DNA from: Euperipatoides rowelli
Taxonomy: Eukaryota > Onychophora > Udeonychophora > Euonychophora > Peripatopsidae
NCBI GenBank assembly: GCA_003024985.2
Contig: PXIH01S0030475.1
DNA: 13,825 bases
Direction: 5' to 3' (one strand)
Shown here: piece after piece, positions 1 through 8,683 of the stretch
Layout of the letters: each line of letters opens with the position of its first letter
Position numbering within the stretch: position 1 is the first letter of the stretch
The notes under the pieces: model-generated
What the model saw: the letters and a program-made list of their open reading frames with translations, nothing else
Told to the model about the DNA's origin: nothing
The model's database searches: none
Made by a program: the position numbers and the translations under genes

Positions 1-1362
1 TTGTTCTCAGTTATTTGAAATAGATTCATATTTTGTAACTCACCTAGAACATCATCACTCTAAAGAAAAAAAGTTCCAATTACTAAAATATCAAACTCTG
101 AAAAATAATCAGTGTTCAAGCAATATTAATATAAATATTGGTTTTTTTTGTAAAATGTGTTCTTTTTATGAAATAACTGAAAAGGTTATGAAAGCCCATA
201 TGATTTATATTCATAATCTGACCAATGAGTACAATGTAATTCTATTCAACATCTTGTTCGATCATGAAACTGATAATGTTGTTAATTTAAAATATTTGGA
301 ACAATTGGAAAAGACTGCTTCACCCCTCATGGGAAATGTCCATAATTTGCCATTATCAATAAGGAAAATTGACAATGAATCGTCAATAAGGAAAAATATT
401 AATGAATTACCAATATTGAGAAATGAGCAAAAATTGCCAATAAGGGAAATTGATAATGCATTACCAATAAGAAAAAAAGAAAATGAAATTTGGTTGGAAA
501 GATCAGGACCTGGTAAAATAAATTTTTCCACAAAAAAAAACATTACAAGTAGACCTGCTGAAAAATATTCTGTAACTAATGAGACAAAAGTTTGTGAATC
601 TCTAAAGGAATGTGAAGAATATGTATGTGATGACTGTGGTGAAAAATTTTCATCCTTTAAAATTTTAAAACTACACTTATTTGAGGAAGGGCATAAATTT
701 CATTGTGTTATTTGCAACAATTTTAAAACAGTAAACTTAAACAGTTTATATAATCATAGCAAAGATAGTCATGGTCTTGGCATCTCTGGAAAGCTTGCCC
801 AACACTTGAATAAATGTCCTTATTGTCCTTTTGTTGATGATTCACTTATAAAATTACACAAACACATTAATGCAAAACATTTTACTTCTGATGAGAGTAC
901 TGATAAGTCATACATAGAAACTCATCAAGGTGCAGTTAACATTGATTTAACATCTTCAGAATTGCCTACAAATGATCTACACTGTCAAAATAATTCAAGT
1001 ATTTCTAGAAGTTCATCACATTTAGTGCGATCAAAACATCCATTGAGTCTTGATGCTATATTGCCGACAAAAAAAGTAAGACCAAATGTTACTAATTTTG
1101 AGAATCTTTTGGAAGTGGAAACGAAAAAACAATCTGCAAACAATACTAAATATAATGAAATTCCAAGAACTTCTGTTGAAGATATTGACGTAAACGCCTT
1201 GAATCCAATCTGTCATCTTTGTAAAATAACATTTTCAAATATTTGGAATCTGAAACGACATTTGACTAACTTTCATAAGAAGAATTTTGAATCGTCTAAA
1301 GATTTTGTTGATTTTGTTCATTCAGTCCAGTCAAACGAAAATGAAATCTACAGTTTTCCATA
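1..1362 (+). repeat. Duplicated zinc-finger cassette, copy A (left end off window)
   Basis: This stretch aligns in frame with 2473-3891. The first 95 bases are identical to 2473-2567, and 718-796 is identical to 3232-3310, including synonymous positions. The offset is 2472 nt at the left edge, 2514 nt after the 9-residue minirepeat, and 2529 nt near the end. All of these are multiples of three. The copy holds half of one finger and five complete fingers, and similarity stops at SFP just before a finger that only copy B has. The left limit is unknown because the window begins inside the copy. Confidence 0.95.
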
Positions 1363-4300
1363 TGTCAATTCTTCATCTTTATTGTCTACAAAAAATGAGT
1401 TTATTCAGAATATGGATGCTCCTGGAATGTTTAGTGAAGAAAGATCAGATATTATCATTCAATCTTGTCATTCTTTGTCTGATGGTAATATTGCATCAGC
1501 TGATCTAAACTCTTTAACACAGGAAGGTTTCCATTTAAGCAATTCTCAGTTTTTTCTGAAGTCAAATAATTATGCTTTACCTTCTTCTCTACTGATGCCT
1601 ACTGTTATTTCTCCTTCGGTATCCTCACAGGATATTTCTAACAGAAATTTAATCCCTGAACAACATACATCTAAGAATGTTCATGAACGTAGTGATTATT
1701 CGGAAGAAATGACTTTATATAAACCAATATTAAAAAATACATCAAGCACAGTAAGAAATGTTCTCAAATCTGAAGATCTTGATGTTTATAATTCTCCTGA
1801 TTCAACACAAAATACTGTGTTTACTCCAGTTTCACCCTGTTTGACTTCTAATCAGAATTCATTAAATTCTATTCCTGTTTGTAGTTCAATGATTAAACCT
1901 AATAATAATATTTTTTCAAACACAATTTCATCTATGCCAATTTTAGTTGTCCCTCAGGGCACTGATTTAACTAAGCTTATCAGTTCAATTGAGTCAAATT
2001 TGTTTAATGAAAACATTGGAAATACTGTTGTGTCCACTGATAAAGATCCTTACCCAAACACAAAATCTATAGGTTATATCTGCTGTGATTGCAGTAAATT
2101 TTTTGCTGTTAAAACTGAATTTTTACATCATTTTAAATTTGATCATTCAATTAAAACCAAAATTAAAATAGTTAGATTTGAGTTTTTTAATAAAAACGAA
2201 ATTAATTTATATACAGGTGAACAAAATAATACTAATAAAATTGGTTATATTTGCAGCATCTGTCAACGTTATGAAGATAGTGAAGGACTTTTAAGAGGTC
2301 ATATGCTTTTAACTCATCAGATAGGTGTAAATTATCAGGCACTACAATACAAAATAGTTATAGCACAAAACATGGAAAAATCACTTGATATTAATTATTT
2401 GAATAGTCTGGAAAACACAGATTTAAGTTTAGAAGAATTGCAAACATTTTATTTTAGTTATGTATGTAAGGTTTGTTCTCAGTTATTTGAAATAGATTCA
2501 TATTTTGTAACTCACCTAGAACATCATCACTCTAAAGAAAAAAAGTTCCAATTACTAAAATATCAAATTCTAAAAAATAATCAATGTTCAGAGACTATTA
2601 ATATAAATATTGGTTTCTTTTGTAAAATGTGTTCTTTTTATGAAATAACTGAAGATGTTATGAAAGCCCATATGATTTATATTCATAATATGACCAATGA
2701 ATACAATGTAATTCTATTCAAAATCTTGTTCGATCATAAAACTGATAACGTTGTTAATTTGAAATATTTGGAACAATTAGAAAATAATGTTTCACATCCC
2801 TTGGGAAATGTCCATAATTTGCCATTATTGAGAAGTGATCAAAAATTATCAATAAGGGAAAATGATACTGAATCGTCAATAAGGGAAAATATTAATGAAT
2901 TATCAATAATGAGAAATAAACGAGAATTGCCAGTAAGAGGAATTAATAATGAATTACCAATAGGGAAAAATGAAAATGAATTGAAAATAAATAAAAATGT
3001 AATTGTGTTGGAAAGATCAGGACCTAGTAAAATAAATATTTCCACAAAACAAATCGCTACCAGTAGACCTGCTGAAAATTATTCTGTAATTAATGAGACA
3101 AGAGTTTGTGAATCTTTAAAAGAATGTGAAGAATATGTATGCGATGACTGTAATGAAAAATTTTCTTCCTTTAAATTTTTAAAACTGCACTTATTTGAGG
3201 AAGAGCACACATTTCATTGTTCTACTTGCAGCAATTTTAAAACAGTAAACTTAAACAGTTTATATAATCATAGCAAAGATAGTCATGGTCTTGGCATCTC
3301 TGGAAAGCTTTCTCAACACTTGAATAAATGTCCTTATTGTCCTTTTGTTGATGACTCACTTATAAAATTACAGAAACACATTAATGAAAAACATCTTACC
3401 TCTGTTGAGGATACTGATAAGCTATCAATAGAAACTCATCAAAGTGCAATAAACATTAGTTTAACATCTTCAGAATTTACTGCAAAAGATCTACACTGTC
3501 AAAATAATTCAATCAATTCTGGAAGATCTTCACATCTAGTGCGATCAAAACATCCCTTGAGTCCTGATGTGGAAGAAGACTCGTCAATATTGCCAACAAA
3601 AAGATCGAGACGAAATGTTAGTAATTCCAAGAATCTTTCGGAAGTTGTAACGAAAAAACAATCTACAATTGATAGCAAATCTGATGAAACTCCAAAAACT
3701 TCTATTAAAGATATTGATGTAAAAGCTTTGAAACCAATCTGTCATATTTGTAAACAAACATTTAAAATAATTGAGAGTCTGGAACAACATTTGATTAAGT
3801 TTCATAAGAATAAATTTGAATCCTCTGAAGAATTTTTTGAATTTGTTCATTTAGTCCAGTCAAAAAGAAATGAAATATGTAGTTTTCCATGTGACATTTG
3901 TAAGAAAGAATTTAAATCCAAAGATGTTTTAATTGATCATAAAATTGCTCATTTTTTTTGTAAAAAGTGTAATTACCAAGCTTTGACGCAGTTAGATTTT
4001 GCCAAACATGATGAAAAGGTGCACAATCGACCAGAACTTTTCACTTGCCTTGATTGCAGTTTTGTGTCCAGATTAAATAGTGAAATGAAAATACATATCA
4101 AGAATGTCCACCATAAAACAATTCAAAATTTAACTAAACCGCAGACCATAGAAAATTCTAATGAATCAAATCCTTCAACTAGCAAATGCTTTAAATGTAA
4201 AAAAACATTTGAGTCAATTGAACGACTAAATTCTCATCTTCAAAAGTCTAAGCATGGTCGTCAATGTGCAATTTGCAAATTTAATACAGCTTCAAGTTTA

Positions 4301-7300
4301 GATTTCCATTGTCACAATGCAAATGAACATCAATCTCCAATACCTAATATGCATAAAAAAAATGTGTTAAAGTGTCTGCAGTGTTCCTATTTTTTCCCCA
4401 GTTCTAATGCATTGAAGAATCATGTGTGCAAATCTTGTAATACTGCTAAAGTTAAAATCGTCAAATCCGATAATGGTATTAAAGATAATACTTCTCAGCT
4501 TGATGATAAAAGGAAAAATGTTATAAAGTGTAATAGTTGCAGTTTTAAGTGTGAATCATATAATACTATGGAATGTCATAGACGTAAAACCAATCACAAA
4601 CTAATGTGTGACACCTGTGATTTTAAAACAGCGTATGATGCTACTCTTGTTGTTCATGGTATAAACCAACATCAAAAGCCTTATCCTTCAACAGTTACAA
4701 GAAATATTCATTGTTGTTCATATTGTATGTATGCCAGTCAAAAAATAAGTGAAGTGGAGAAACACTTGCACGGTCATAAAAAGAAATCTCCAACAAAATT
4801 TTTCTCAATACTAACCACACAAAGGAAAGGTAAACTCTCACCCAAACAGTCTAAAGAATATGTTCTTGAAAGCCGAAATGCAGTGCAATTATCAAGGAAG
4901 CTACCCTTTTTAAAAAAGAAATCTAATATTAAAAAACCTATTATGACCAATGCATCTTTGAAAAAACCTATAAAACAGAGTGTTCCCAAACAAAACAATC
5001 TTATTACTAAAGAGATAAAATCCTCTACTGCCATACCTATTGTATCTTCTGGTAAGGAACAATCTTTATTTTGTTGTAATATTTGTAAACTGACCTTTCC
5101 AACTATATCTGTTTTATTTAGACATAGAGAGTCTAAACAACACATTATTAAATGTGAATATTGTGTGTATGAAACAAGCAAGGACACTCTACTTTATACT
5201 CATTTGCACAATTATCATGGTCATAGTTTAACAGAAGCAGCAAAAAAACTAGTATTTAAATGTTCTTATTGTTCCCATATTGAGGCCGATGTTATTAGTC
5301 TTCAGAATCACGTAAAACAGTGGCATGAAGTGGGTGAAATGGATTTAAACAATAAAACATGGCATTGTAATCAATGCAGCTTTAAAAGTACTGATTTACC
5401 AGACATTGTAGAGCATAATCTAAAGATACATCAGACTAAAGTGGAAATAAACTGTTTATATTGTAGTCATGTATACAGTTTGTTAAATACTAAAGATGTC
5501 TTAAAGCATTTGCAAAATAATCACAAGGAACATATTAAAGATTATGAATCTAATTTATTTGCAGTTTTGAATATTACAAAATCAGAAAATCAGTTAGAAG
5601 ATGTTAATACAGATTTGAATTTTCAAGTTGACGAAGCAAGCTTAACTAGTTCTGTTAATGACTGTTTAAATAGTACTGAAAATGAAAATTTAGTACCAAA
5701 ATATAGTGATCATGATTATGCAAAAGCTGAAAAGAAGTATTGTGATGAGGATTCAAAAAGTTATAGGTCTAATGCCATTATTTTCAATAACAATTCTGAA
5801 GAAATTTCTGTAATTTCAGAATTGTCTAATAAATCAGTTGAATCAAAAATACCACATAAAACATCTATTGACTTTATGGAAGTAAATGAAAGTTTAACAA
5901 AAGATCCTGATTTAATCATCAGTCCTTTGATTGAATTGAAAGATCGGGAGTCTAATATTGTTGAAGTTACGTCAAATAATTTTATTTTAGACCAAGCAGA
6001 AGAAGAATTAACTAAAGATGAAAATAAGTATTCTGATTTATCAAAAAGTTATAGGTCTAGTGATATCACTGGGCAAAATGACCTTATGATCAATAAAAAT
6101 TCAGAAAGTACAACGTTTGTCAATTCACTATTTACAGACCCCGACAAGAATTTGAAAATGAATAGTGTTGCTTCCATCAAGCCTTTACTGGAAGAACAAA
6201 TTGATGTAATTTCAGAATCATCTACTAAATCAGCTGAATCAAAAACACCACATAAAAAATCTATCGACTTTATGGAAGGAAATGGAAGCTTAACAAAAGA
6301 TTCTGAATTATTCATCAGCCCTTTGATTGAATTAAAAGATGGGGCGTCTAATATTGTTGAAGTTAAGTCAAATGATTTAATTTTAGACACTGCAGAAGAA
6401 AAATTAACTAAAGATGAAAATAAATATTCGGATGATTCATCAAAAATTTATAGGTCTAGTGATATAACTGAACAAAATGACATGATCAATAAAAATTCAG
6501 CAAGTACAATGTGTGTGAATTCAATATTTACAGAATACAACAAGAATTTGAAAATTAATTGTGAGGCTTCTGTCAAGCCTATACCAGAAGAACAAATTTC
6601 TGTAATTTCAGAAATGTCTACTAAATCAGTTGAATCAAAAACGTCAACCGACTTTATGAAAGGAAATGAAAGCTTTACAAAAGATCCTGAATTATTCATC
6701 AGCCCTTTGATTGAATTGAAAGATCGGGCATGTAATATTGTTGAAGTTAAGTCAAATGATTTAATTTTAGACACAGCAGAAGAAGAATTAACTAAAGATG
6801 AAAAGAAATATTCTGATGATTCATCAAAAATTTATAGGTCTAGTGATATAACTAAAAAAAATGACACGATCAATAAAAATTCAGCAAGTACAATGTGTGT
6901 GAATTCAATATTTACAGAATACGACAAGAATGTGAAAATTAATTGTGAGGCTTCTGTCAAGCCTATACCGGAAGAACAAATTTCTTTAATTTCAGAATTG
7001 TGTACTAAATATGTTGAATCAAAAACACCAAATGAAACAATTGACTTTATGGAAGGAAATGAAAGCTTTACAAAAGATCCTGAATTATTCATCAGCCCTT
7101 TGATTAAATTAAAAGATCGGGCGTCTAATATTGTTGAAGTTAAGTCAAATGATTTAATTTTAGACACAGTAGGAGAAGAATTAACTAAAGATGTAAAAAT
7201 GTATTCTCATGATTCATCAAAACGTTATAGGTCTAGTGATATCACTGGACAAAATGACCTTATAATCAATAAAAATTCAGCAAGTACAACGTCTGTGAAT

Positions 7301-8203
7301 TCATTATTTACAGACCACAATTATGTGAAAATAAATTGTGATGCTTCCGTCAAGCCTTTACTGGTAGAACAAATTGCTGTAATTTCAGAATCGTCTACTA
7401 AATCAATTGAATCAAAAACACCACATAAAGGATCTATTGACTTTATGGAAGGAAATGAAAGCTTAACAAAAGATTCTGAATTATTTGTCATTCCTTTGAT
7501 TGAATTGAAAGATCGAATATCAAATATTGTTGAAGTTAAGTCAAATGATTTAATTTTAGATACAGCAGAAGAAGAATTAACCAAAGAAGATCTCAAGACA
7601 ATTTATATTGAAAATAAAATTGACCAGAAGATTAAAATGAATCACAGAAATTTGCTAATTTGTGAAACTAATGTAAACACTAATATGGTTTGTCAAGAAA
7701 CCATACCTGAATCACTCTTGAGCAAAAATGAAGATAATTGTGGCTCTGGTTCTAAAGTTTTTCAGCCAAGTATTGATTGCTTATATTGTGATTTTAAATC
7801 GGCCTCATATTATGAAGTGAAATTTCATATTGAGAGAACGCATAAAGATTTGTTATCGGATAAGATAGATTTGAGGAATTTATTATTAGCATCAACAAAA
7901 GGAGATAAAAACCATACACAAAAGAATTCAATTACAACTTCTGATGATGATGTTATTTGTCTAGAAGATTCAAAGCAAATCTGCACACCGATAAAAGGCT
8001 CTGATTTTTCATTTTCCATTCGGAATGCGGCTAAAAGGAATACATATAATCCATACCTAATGAAAAAGATGTTTGTCTGTTCTGAATGTGAATACAAAAC
8101 CACTGTTTTGAATTATATATGTAGGCATATGAAATGTAACCATAAGCAAACTTTTAAAACATCTAATTTAATTCCAAAAGTAATGCTGGAAAGAATTCTT
8201 TAA
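2..8203 (+). CDS. Polydactyl C2H2 zinc-finger protein, 5'-partial
   Basis: The frame is open from base 2 to the TAA at 8201-8203. The first ATG at 155 lies inside a finger that already continues from upstream, so it is not the start. About 30 C2H2 fingers (mostly C-x2-C-x12-H-x4/5-H) can be read. Examples are FFCKMCSFYEIT (about 146), YVCDDCGEKFSSF (about 624), FHCVICNNF, KCPYCPF and PICHLCKITF in the first cassette, and matching fingers at about 2470-3800. A further array runs from FPCDICKKEF (about 3888) to INCLYCSHVY (about 5450), and two isolated fingers lie near 7776 and 8070. One finger near 4375 reads C2HC. TGEKP-type linkers are absent; many fingers resemble the C-x2-C-x-[FY] style of REST- or hunchback-like proteins. 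Lysine-rich segments (about 4770-5030) and PTKKVRP/PTKRSRR motifs suggest nuclear localisation. The role is probably sequence-specific DNA or RNA binding; this is inferred from the fold only. No intron is evident in 6.2 kb, so this is one giant exon or a retrogene. I do not recognise an orthologue. Confidence 0.93.
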   Translation, partial: CSQLFEIDSYFVTHLEHHHSKEKKFQLLKYQTLKNNQCSSNININIGFFCKMCSFYEITEKVMKAHMIYIHNLTNEYNVILFNILFDHETDNVVNLKYLEQLEKTASPLMGNVHNLPLSIRKIDNESSIRKNINELPILRNEQKLPIREIDNALPIRKKENEIWLERSGPGKINFSTKKNITSRPAEKYSVTNETKVCESLKECEEYVCDDCGEKFSSFKILKLHLFEEGHKFHCVICNNFKTVNLNSLYNHSKDSHGLGISGKLAQHLNKCPYCPFVDDSLIKLHKHINAKHFTSDESTDKSYIETHQGAVNIDLTSSELPTNDLHCQNNSSISRSSSHLVRSKHPLSLDAILPTKKVRPNVTNFENLLEVETKKQSANNTKYNEIPRTSVEDIDVNALNPICHLCKITFSNIWNLKRHLTNFHKKNFESSKDFVDFVHSVQSNENEIYSFPYVNSSSLLSTKNEFIQNMDAPGMFSEERSDIIIQSCHSLSDGNIASADLNSLTQEGFHLSNSQFFLKSNNYALPSSLLMPTVISPSVSSQDISNRNLIPEQHTSKNVHERSDYSEEMTLYKPILKNTSSTVRNVLKSEDLDVYNSPDSTQNTVFTPVSPCLTSNQNSLNSIPVCSSMIKPNNNIFSNTISSMPILVVPQGTDLTKLISSIESNLFNENIGNTVVSTDKDPYPNTKSIGYICCDCSKFFAVKTEFLHHFKFDHSIKTKIKIVRFEFFNKNEINLYTGEQNNTNKIGYICSICQRYEDSEGLLRGHMLLTHQIGVNYQALQYKIVIAQNMEKSLDINYLNSLENTDLSLEELQTFYFSYVCKVCSQLFEIDSYFVTHLEHHHSKEKKFQLLKYQILKNNQCSETININIGFFCKMCSFYEITEDVMKAHMIYIHNMTNEYNVILFKILFDHKTDNVVNLKYLEQLENNVSHPLGNVHNLPLLRSDQKLSIRENDTESSIRENINELSIMRNKRELPVRGINNELPIGKNENELKINKNVIVLERSGPSKINISTKQIATSRPAENYSVINETRVCESLKECEEYVCDDCNEKFSSFKFLKLHLFEEEHTFHCSTCSNFKTVNLNSLYNHSKDSHGLGISGKLSQHLNKCPYCPFVDDSLIKLQKHINEKHLTSVEDTDKLSIETHQSAINISLTSSEFTAKDLHCQNNSINSGRSSHLVRSKHPLSPDVEEDSSILPTKRSRRNVSNSKNLSEVVTKKQSTIDSKSDETPKTSIKDIDVKALKPICHICKQTFKIIESLEQHLIKFHKNKFESSEEFFEFVHLVQSKRNEICSFPCDICKKEFKSKDVLIDHKIAHFFCKKCNYQALTQLDFAKHDEKVHNRPELFTCLDCSFVSRLNSEMKIHIKNVHHKTIQNLTKPQTIENSNESNPSTSKCFKCKKTFESIERLNSHLQKSKHGRQCAICKFNTASSLDFHCHNANEHQSPIPNMHKKNVLKCLQCSYFFPSSNALKNHVCKSCNTAKVKIVKSDNGIKDNTSQLDDKRKNVIKCNSCSFKCESYNTMECHRRKTNHKLMCDTCDFKTAYDATLVVHGINQHQKPYPSTVTRNIHCCSYCMYASQKISEVEKHLHGHKKKSPTKFFSILTTQRKGKLSPKQSKEYVLESRNAVQLSRKLPFLKKKSNIKKPIMTNASLKKPIKQSVPKQNNLITKEIKSSTAIPIVSSGKEQSLFCCNICKLTFPTISVLFRHRESKQHIIKCEYCVYETSKDTLLYTHLHNYHGHSLTEAAKKLVFKCSYCSHIEADVISLQNHVKQWHEVGEMDLNNKTWHCNQCSFKSTDLPDIVEHNLKIHQTKVEINCLYCSHVYSLLNTKDVLKHLQNNHKEHIKDYESNLFAVLNITKSENQLEDVNTDLNFQVDEASLTSSVNDCLNSTENENLVPKYSDHDYAKAEKKYCDEDSKSYRSNAIIFNNNSEEISVISELSNKSVESKIPHKTSIDFMEVNESLTKDPDLIISPLIELKDRESNIVEVTSNNFILDQAEEELTKDENKYSDLSKSYRSSDITGQNDLMINKNSESTTFVNSLFTDPDKNLKMNSVASIKPLLEEQIDVISESSTKSAESKTPHKKSIDFMEGNGSLTKDSELFISPLIELKDGASNIVEVKSNDLILDTAEEKLTKDENKYSDDSSKIYRSSDITEQNDMINKNSASTMCVNSIFTEYNKNLKINCEASVKPIPEEQISVISEMSTKSVESKTSTDFMKGNESFTKDPELFISPLIELKDRACNIVEVKSNDLILDTAEEELTKDEKKYSDDSSKIYRSSDITKKNDTINKNSASTMCVNSIFTEYDKNVKINCEASVKPIPEEQISLISELCTKYVESKTPNETIDFMEGNESFTKDPELFISPLIKLKDRASNIVEVKSNDLILDTVGEELTKDVKMYSHDSSKRYRSSDITGQNDLIINKNSASTTSVNSLFTDHNYVKINCDASVKPLLVEQIAVISESSTKSIESKTPHKGSIDFMEGNESLTKDSELFVIPLIELKDRISNIVEVKSNDLILDTAEEELTKEDLKTIYIENKIDQKIKMNHRNLLICETNVNTNMVCQETIPESLLSKNEDNCGSGSKVFQPSIDCLYCDFKSASYYEVKFHIERTHKDLLSDKIDLRNLLLASTKGDKNHTQKNSITTSDDDVICLEDSKQICTPIKGSDFSFSIRNAAKRNTYNPYLMKKMFVCSECEYKTTVLNYICRHMKCNHKQTFKTSNLIPKVMLERIL
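356..490 (+). repeat. Coding minisatellite, five 9-residue units (copy A)
   Basis: Five consecutive 27-nt units encode SIRKIDNES, SIRKNINEL, PILRNEQKL, PIREIDNAL and PIRKKENEI. The consensus is roughly [SP]-I-R-x-x-x-N-E-L. The units are charged and lie between two zinc fingers. No known domain is evident. They may form a flexible or helical spacer, which is an inference. Confidence 0.85.
2473..3891 (+). repeat. Duplicated zinc-finger cassette, copy B
   Basis: This is the second copy of the cassette. Compared with copy A it carries 14 extra residues around the 9-residue minirepeat and 5 extra residues near VEEDSSILPTKR. It is joined directly to a further finger array, whereas copy A runs into a finger-free Ser/Asn/Thr-rich linker (about 1363-2070). 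Two fingers just before it (about 2075 and 2243) may also have copy-A partners upstream of the window. Confidence 0.95.
2822..2983 (+). repeat. Coding minisatellite, six 9-residue units (copy B)
   Basis: Six 27-nt units encode PLLRSDQKL, SIRENDTES, SIRENINEL, SIMRNKREL, PVRGINNEL and PIGKNENEL, followed by a degenerate KINKNVIV. The unit number and order differ from the copy-A array, so the array has changed since the cassette was duplicated. Confidence 0.85.
4770..5030 (+). other. Lysine-rich linker with candidate nuclear-localisation signals
   Basis: Between the finger ending near 4780 and the one starting near 5072, the protein is finger-free and very basic. It includes KKSPTKFF, KLSPKQSK, PFLKKKSNIKKP and SLKKPIKQ. 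Clusters of lysine with SP-K motifs are typical of nuclear-localisation or non-specific nucleic-acid contacts. The function is inferred from composition only. Confidence 0.5.
5735..7590 (+). repeat. Acidic tandem repeat, five units of about 131 residues
   Basis: Within the zinc-finger CDS, the landmark ACTTTATGGA (coding DFME/DFMK) recurs at 5871, 6267, 6651, 7044 and 7440. The spacings are 396, 384, 393 and 396 nt, all multiples of three. Each unit reads roughly VISE-x-STKSVESK, then TKDPELFISPLIELKDR, SNIVEVKSNDLILD, EEELTKDE, KYSDDSSK-YRSSDIT, INKNSAST and a V-N-S-[LI]-F-T segment. The region is Ser/Glu/Asp/Lys-rich without cysteine pairs, so it is probably unstructured. The first unit is divergent on its left side and the last is cut short near EELTKED. 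The antisense strand shows matching spurious open frames in each unit. Confidence 0.95.
7940..7969 (+). other. Candidate SUMO-interacting motif
   Basis: The residues SDDDVICLED place a hydrophobic core V-I-x-L (7952-7963) between acidic residues. This matches the known SUMO-interacting motif pattern [VI]-[VI]-x-[VIL] with flanking acids. It lies in the finger-free stretch between the last two fingers. Binding has not been shown. Confidence 0.45.
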
Positions 8204-8382
8204 ATATTGTAGTATTTTATTTCATATTATTATTTTCTTATTGTTTAAGACACTTAACAAATGATGAAGAGAATATTTACATACGTATTAAAGAAAGCAA
8301 AATTAGTTAACTTGACTGGTATAAATGGAGAATGGACAAAAAAAAAATTAAATTTGACAATATTATTGAATAGGCTACTGAT

Positions 8383-8388
8383 AATAAA
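8383..8388 (+). promoter_or_regulatory. First candidate polyadenylation signal AATAAA
   Basis: This is the first AATAAA downstream of the stop codon, about 180 nt after it. Other exact AATAAA copies lie at 8666, 8872, 8912, 9019, 9100, 9236, 9871, 9908 and 10063. In DNA this A/T-rich many will be chance matches. Confidence 0.3.
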
Positions 8389-8482
8389 TATCAACATTAT
8401 TTTTTAATTAACTTATGTTATTTAAAAAACATGATTTTAAAATAATCTGAGTTTTGGCTAAAAAAATGAATGAATTATTTTA

Positions 8483-8510
8483 GTTACAATTTCCTTTTTA
8501 AAATTGTAAC
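8483..8510. repeat. Short inverted repeat (10-bp stem)
   Basis: GTTACAATTT (8483-8492) and AAATTGTAAC (8501-8510) are perfect inverted copies around an 8-nt loop. Outside them, ATGAAT and ATTCAT extend the symmetry imperfectly. The sequence could form an RNA hairpin in the 3' UTR or be a chance palindrome in A/T-rich DNA. Confidence 0.45.
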
Positions 8511-8683
8511 TTTTATTCATGATGAGTAAAAAAAAAAAAATTTATTAAAAAAAAAGTAAATGTTTCTTTTGAAAATGACATTGAAGTTTCCAAATGAGAA
8601 AATAATTCTTGCTAAAACTCATATATAGTGTAGCTATTTGTTGTACTTTTACCCAGCAACCCAAAAATAAAACAAAATTACCT

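Noticed and set aside
155-157. ATG at 155 as the translation start of the zinc-finger gene
   Set aside because: The same frame is open upstream to base 2 and encodes the matching residues of the preceding finger and linker seen in copy B, so the gene starts outside the window.
4774-5187. 137-residue antisense frame
   Set aside because: It lies opposite well-supported zinc fingers and the basic linker and has no motif of its own.
5735-7590. CRISPR-like array
   Set aside because: The units are about 393 nt, coding, and diverge like protein repeats. There are no short direct repeats with unique spacers.
6049-7596. Four similar antisense frames of about 90-113 residues (each with a SKIKSFDLTST stretch)
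   Set aside because: They are the reverse strand of the acidic repeat units. Their similarity to each other only mirrors the repeat on the plus strand.
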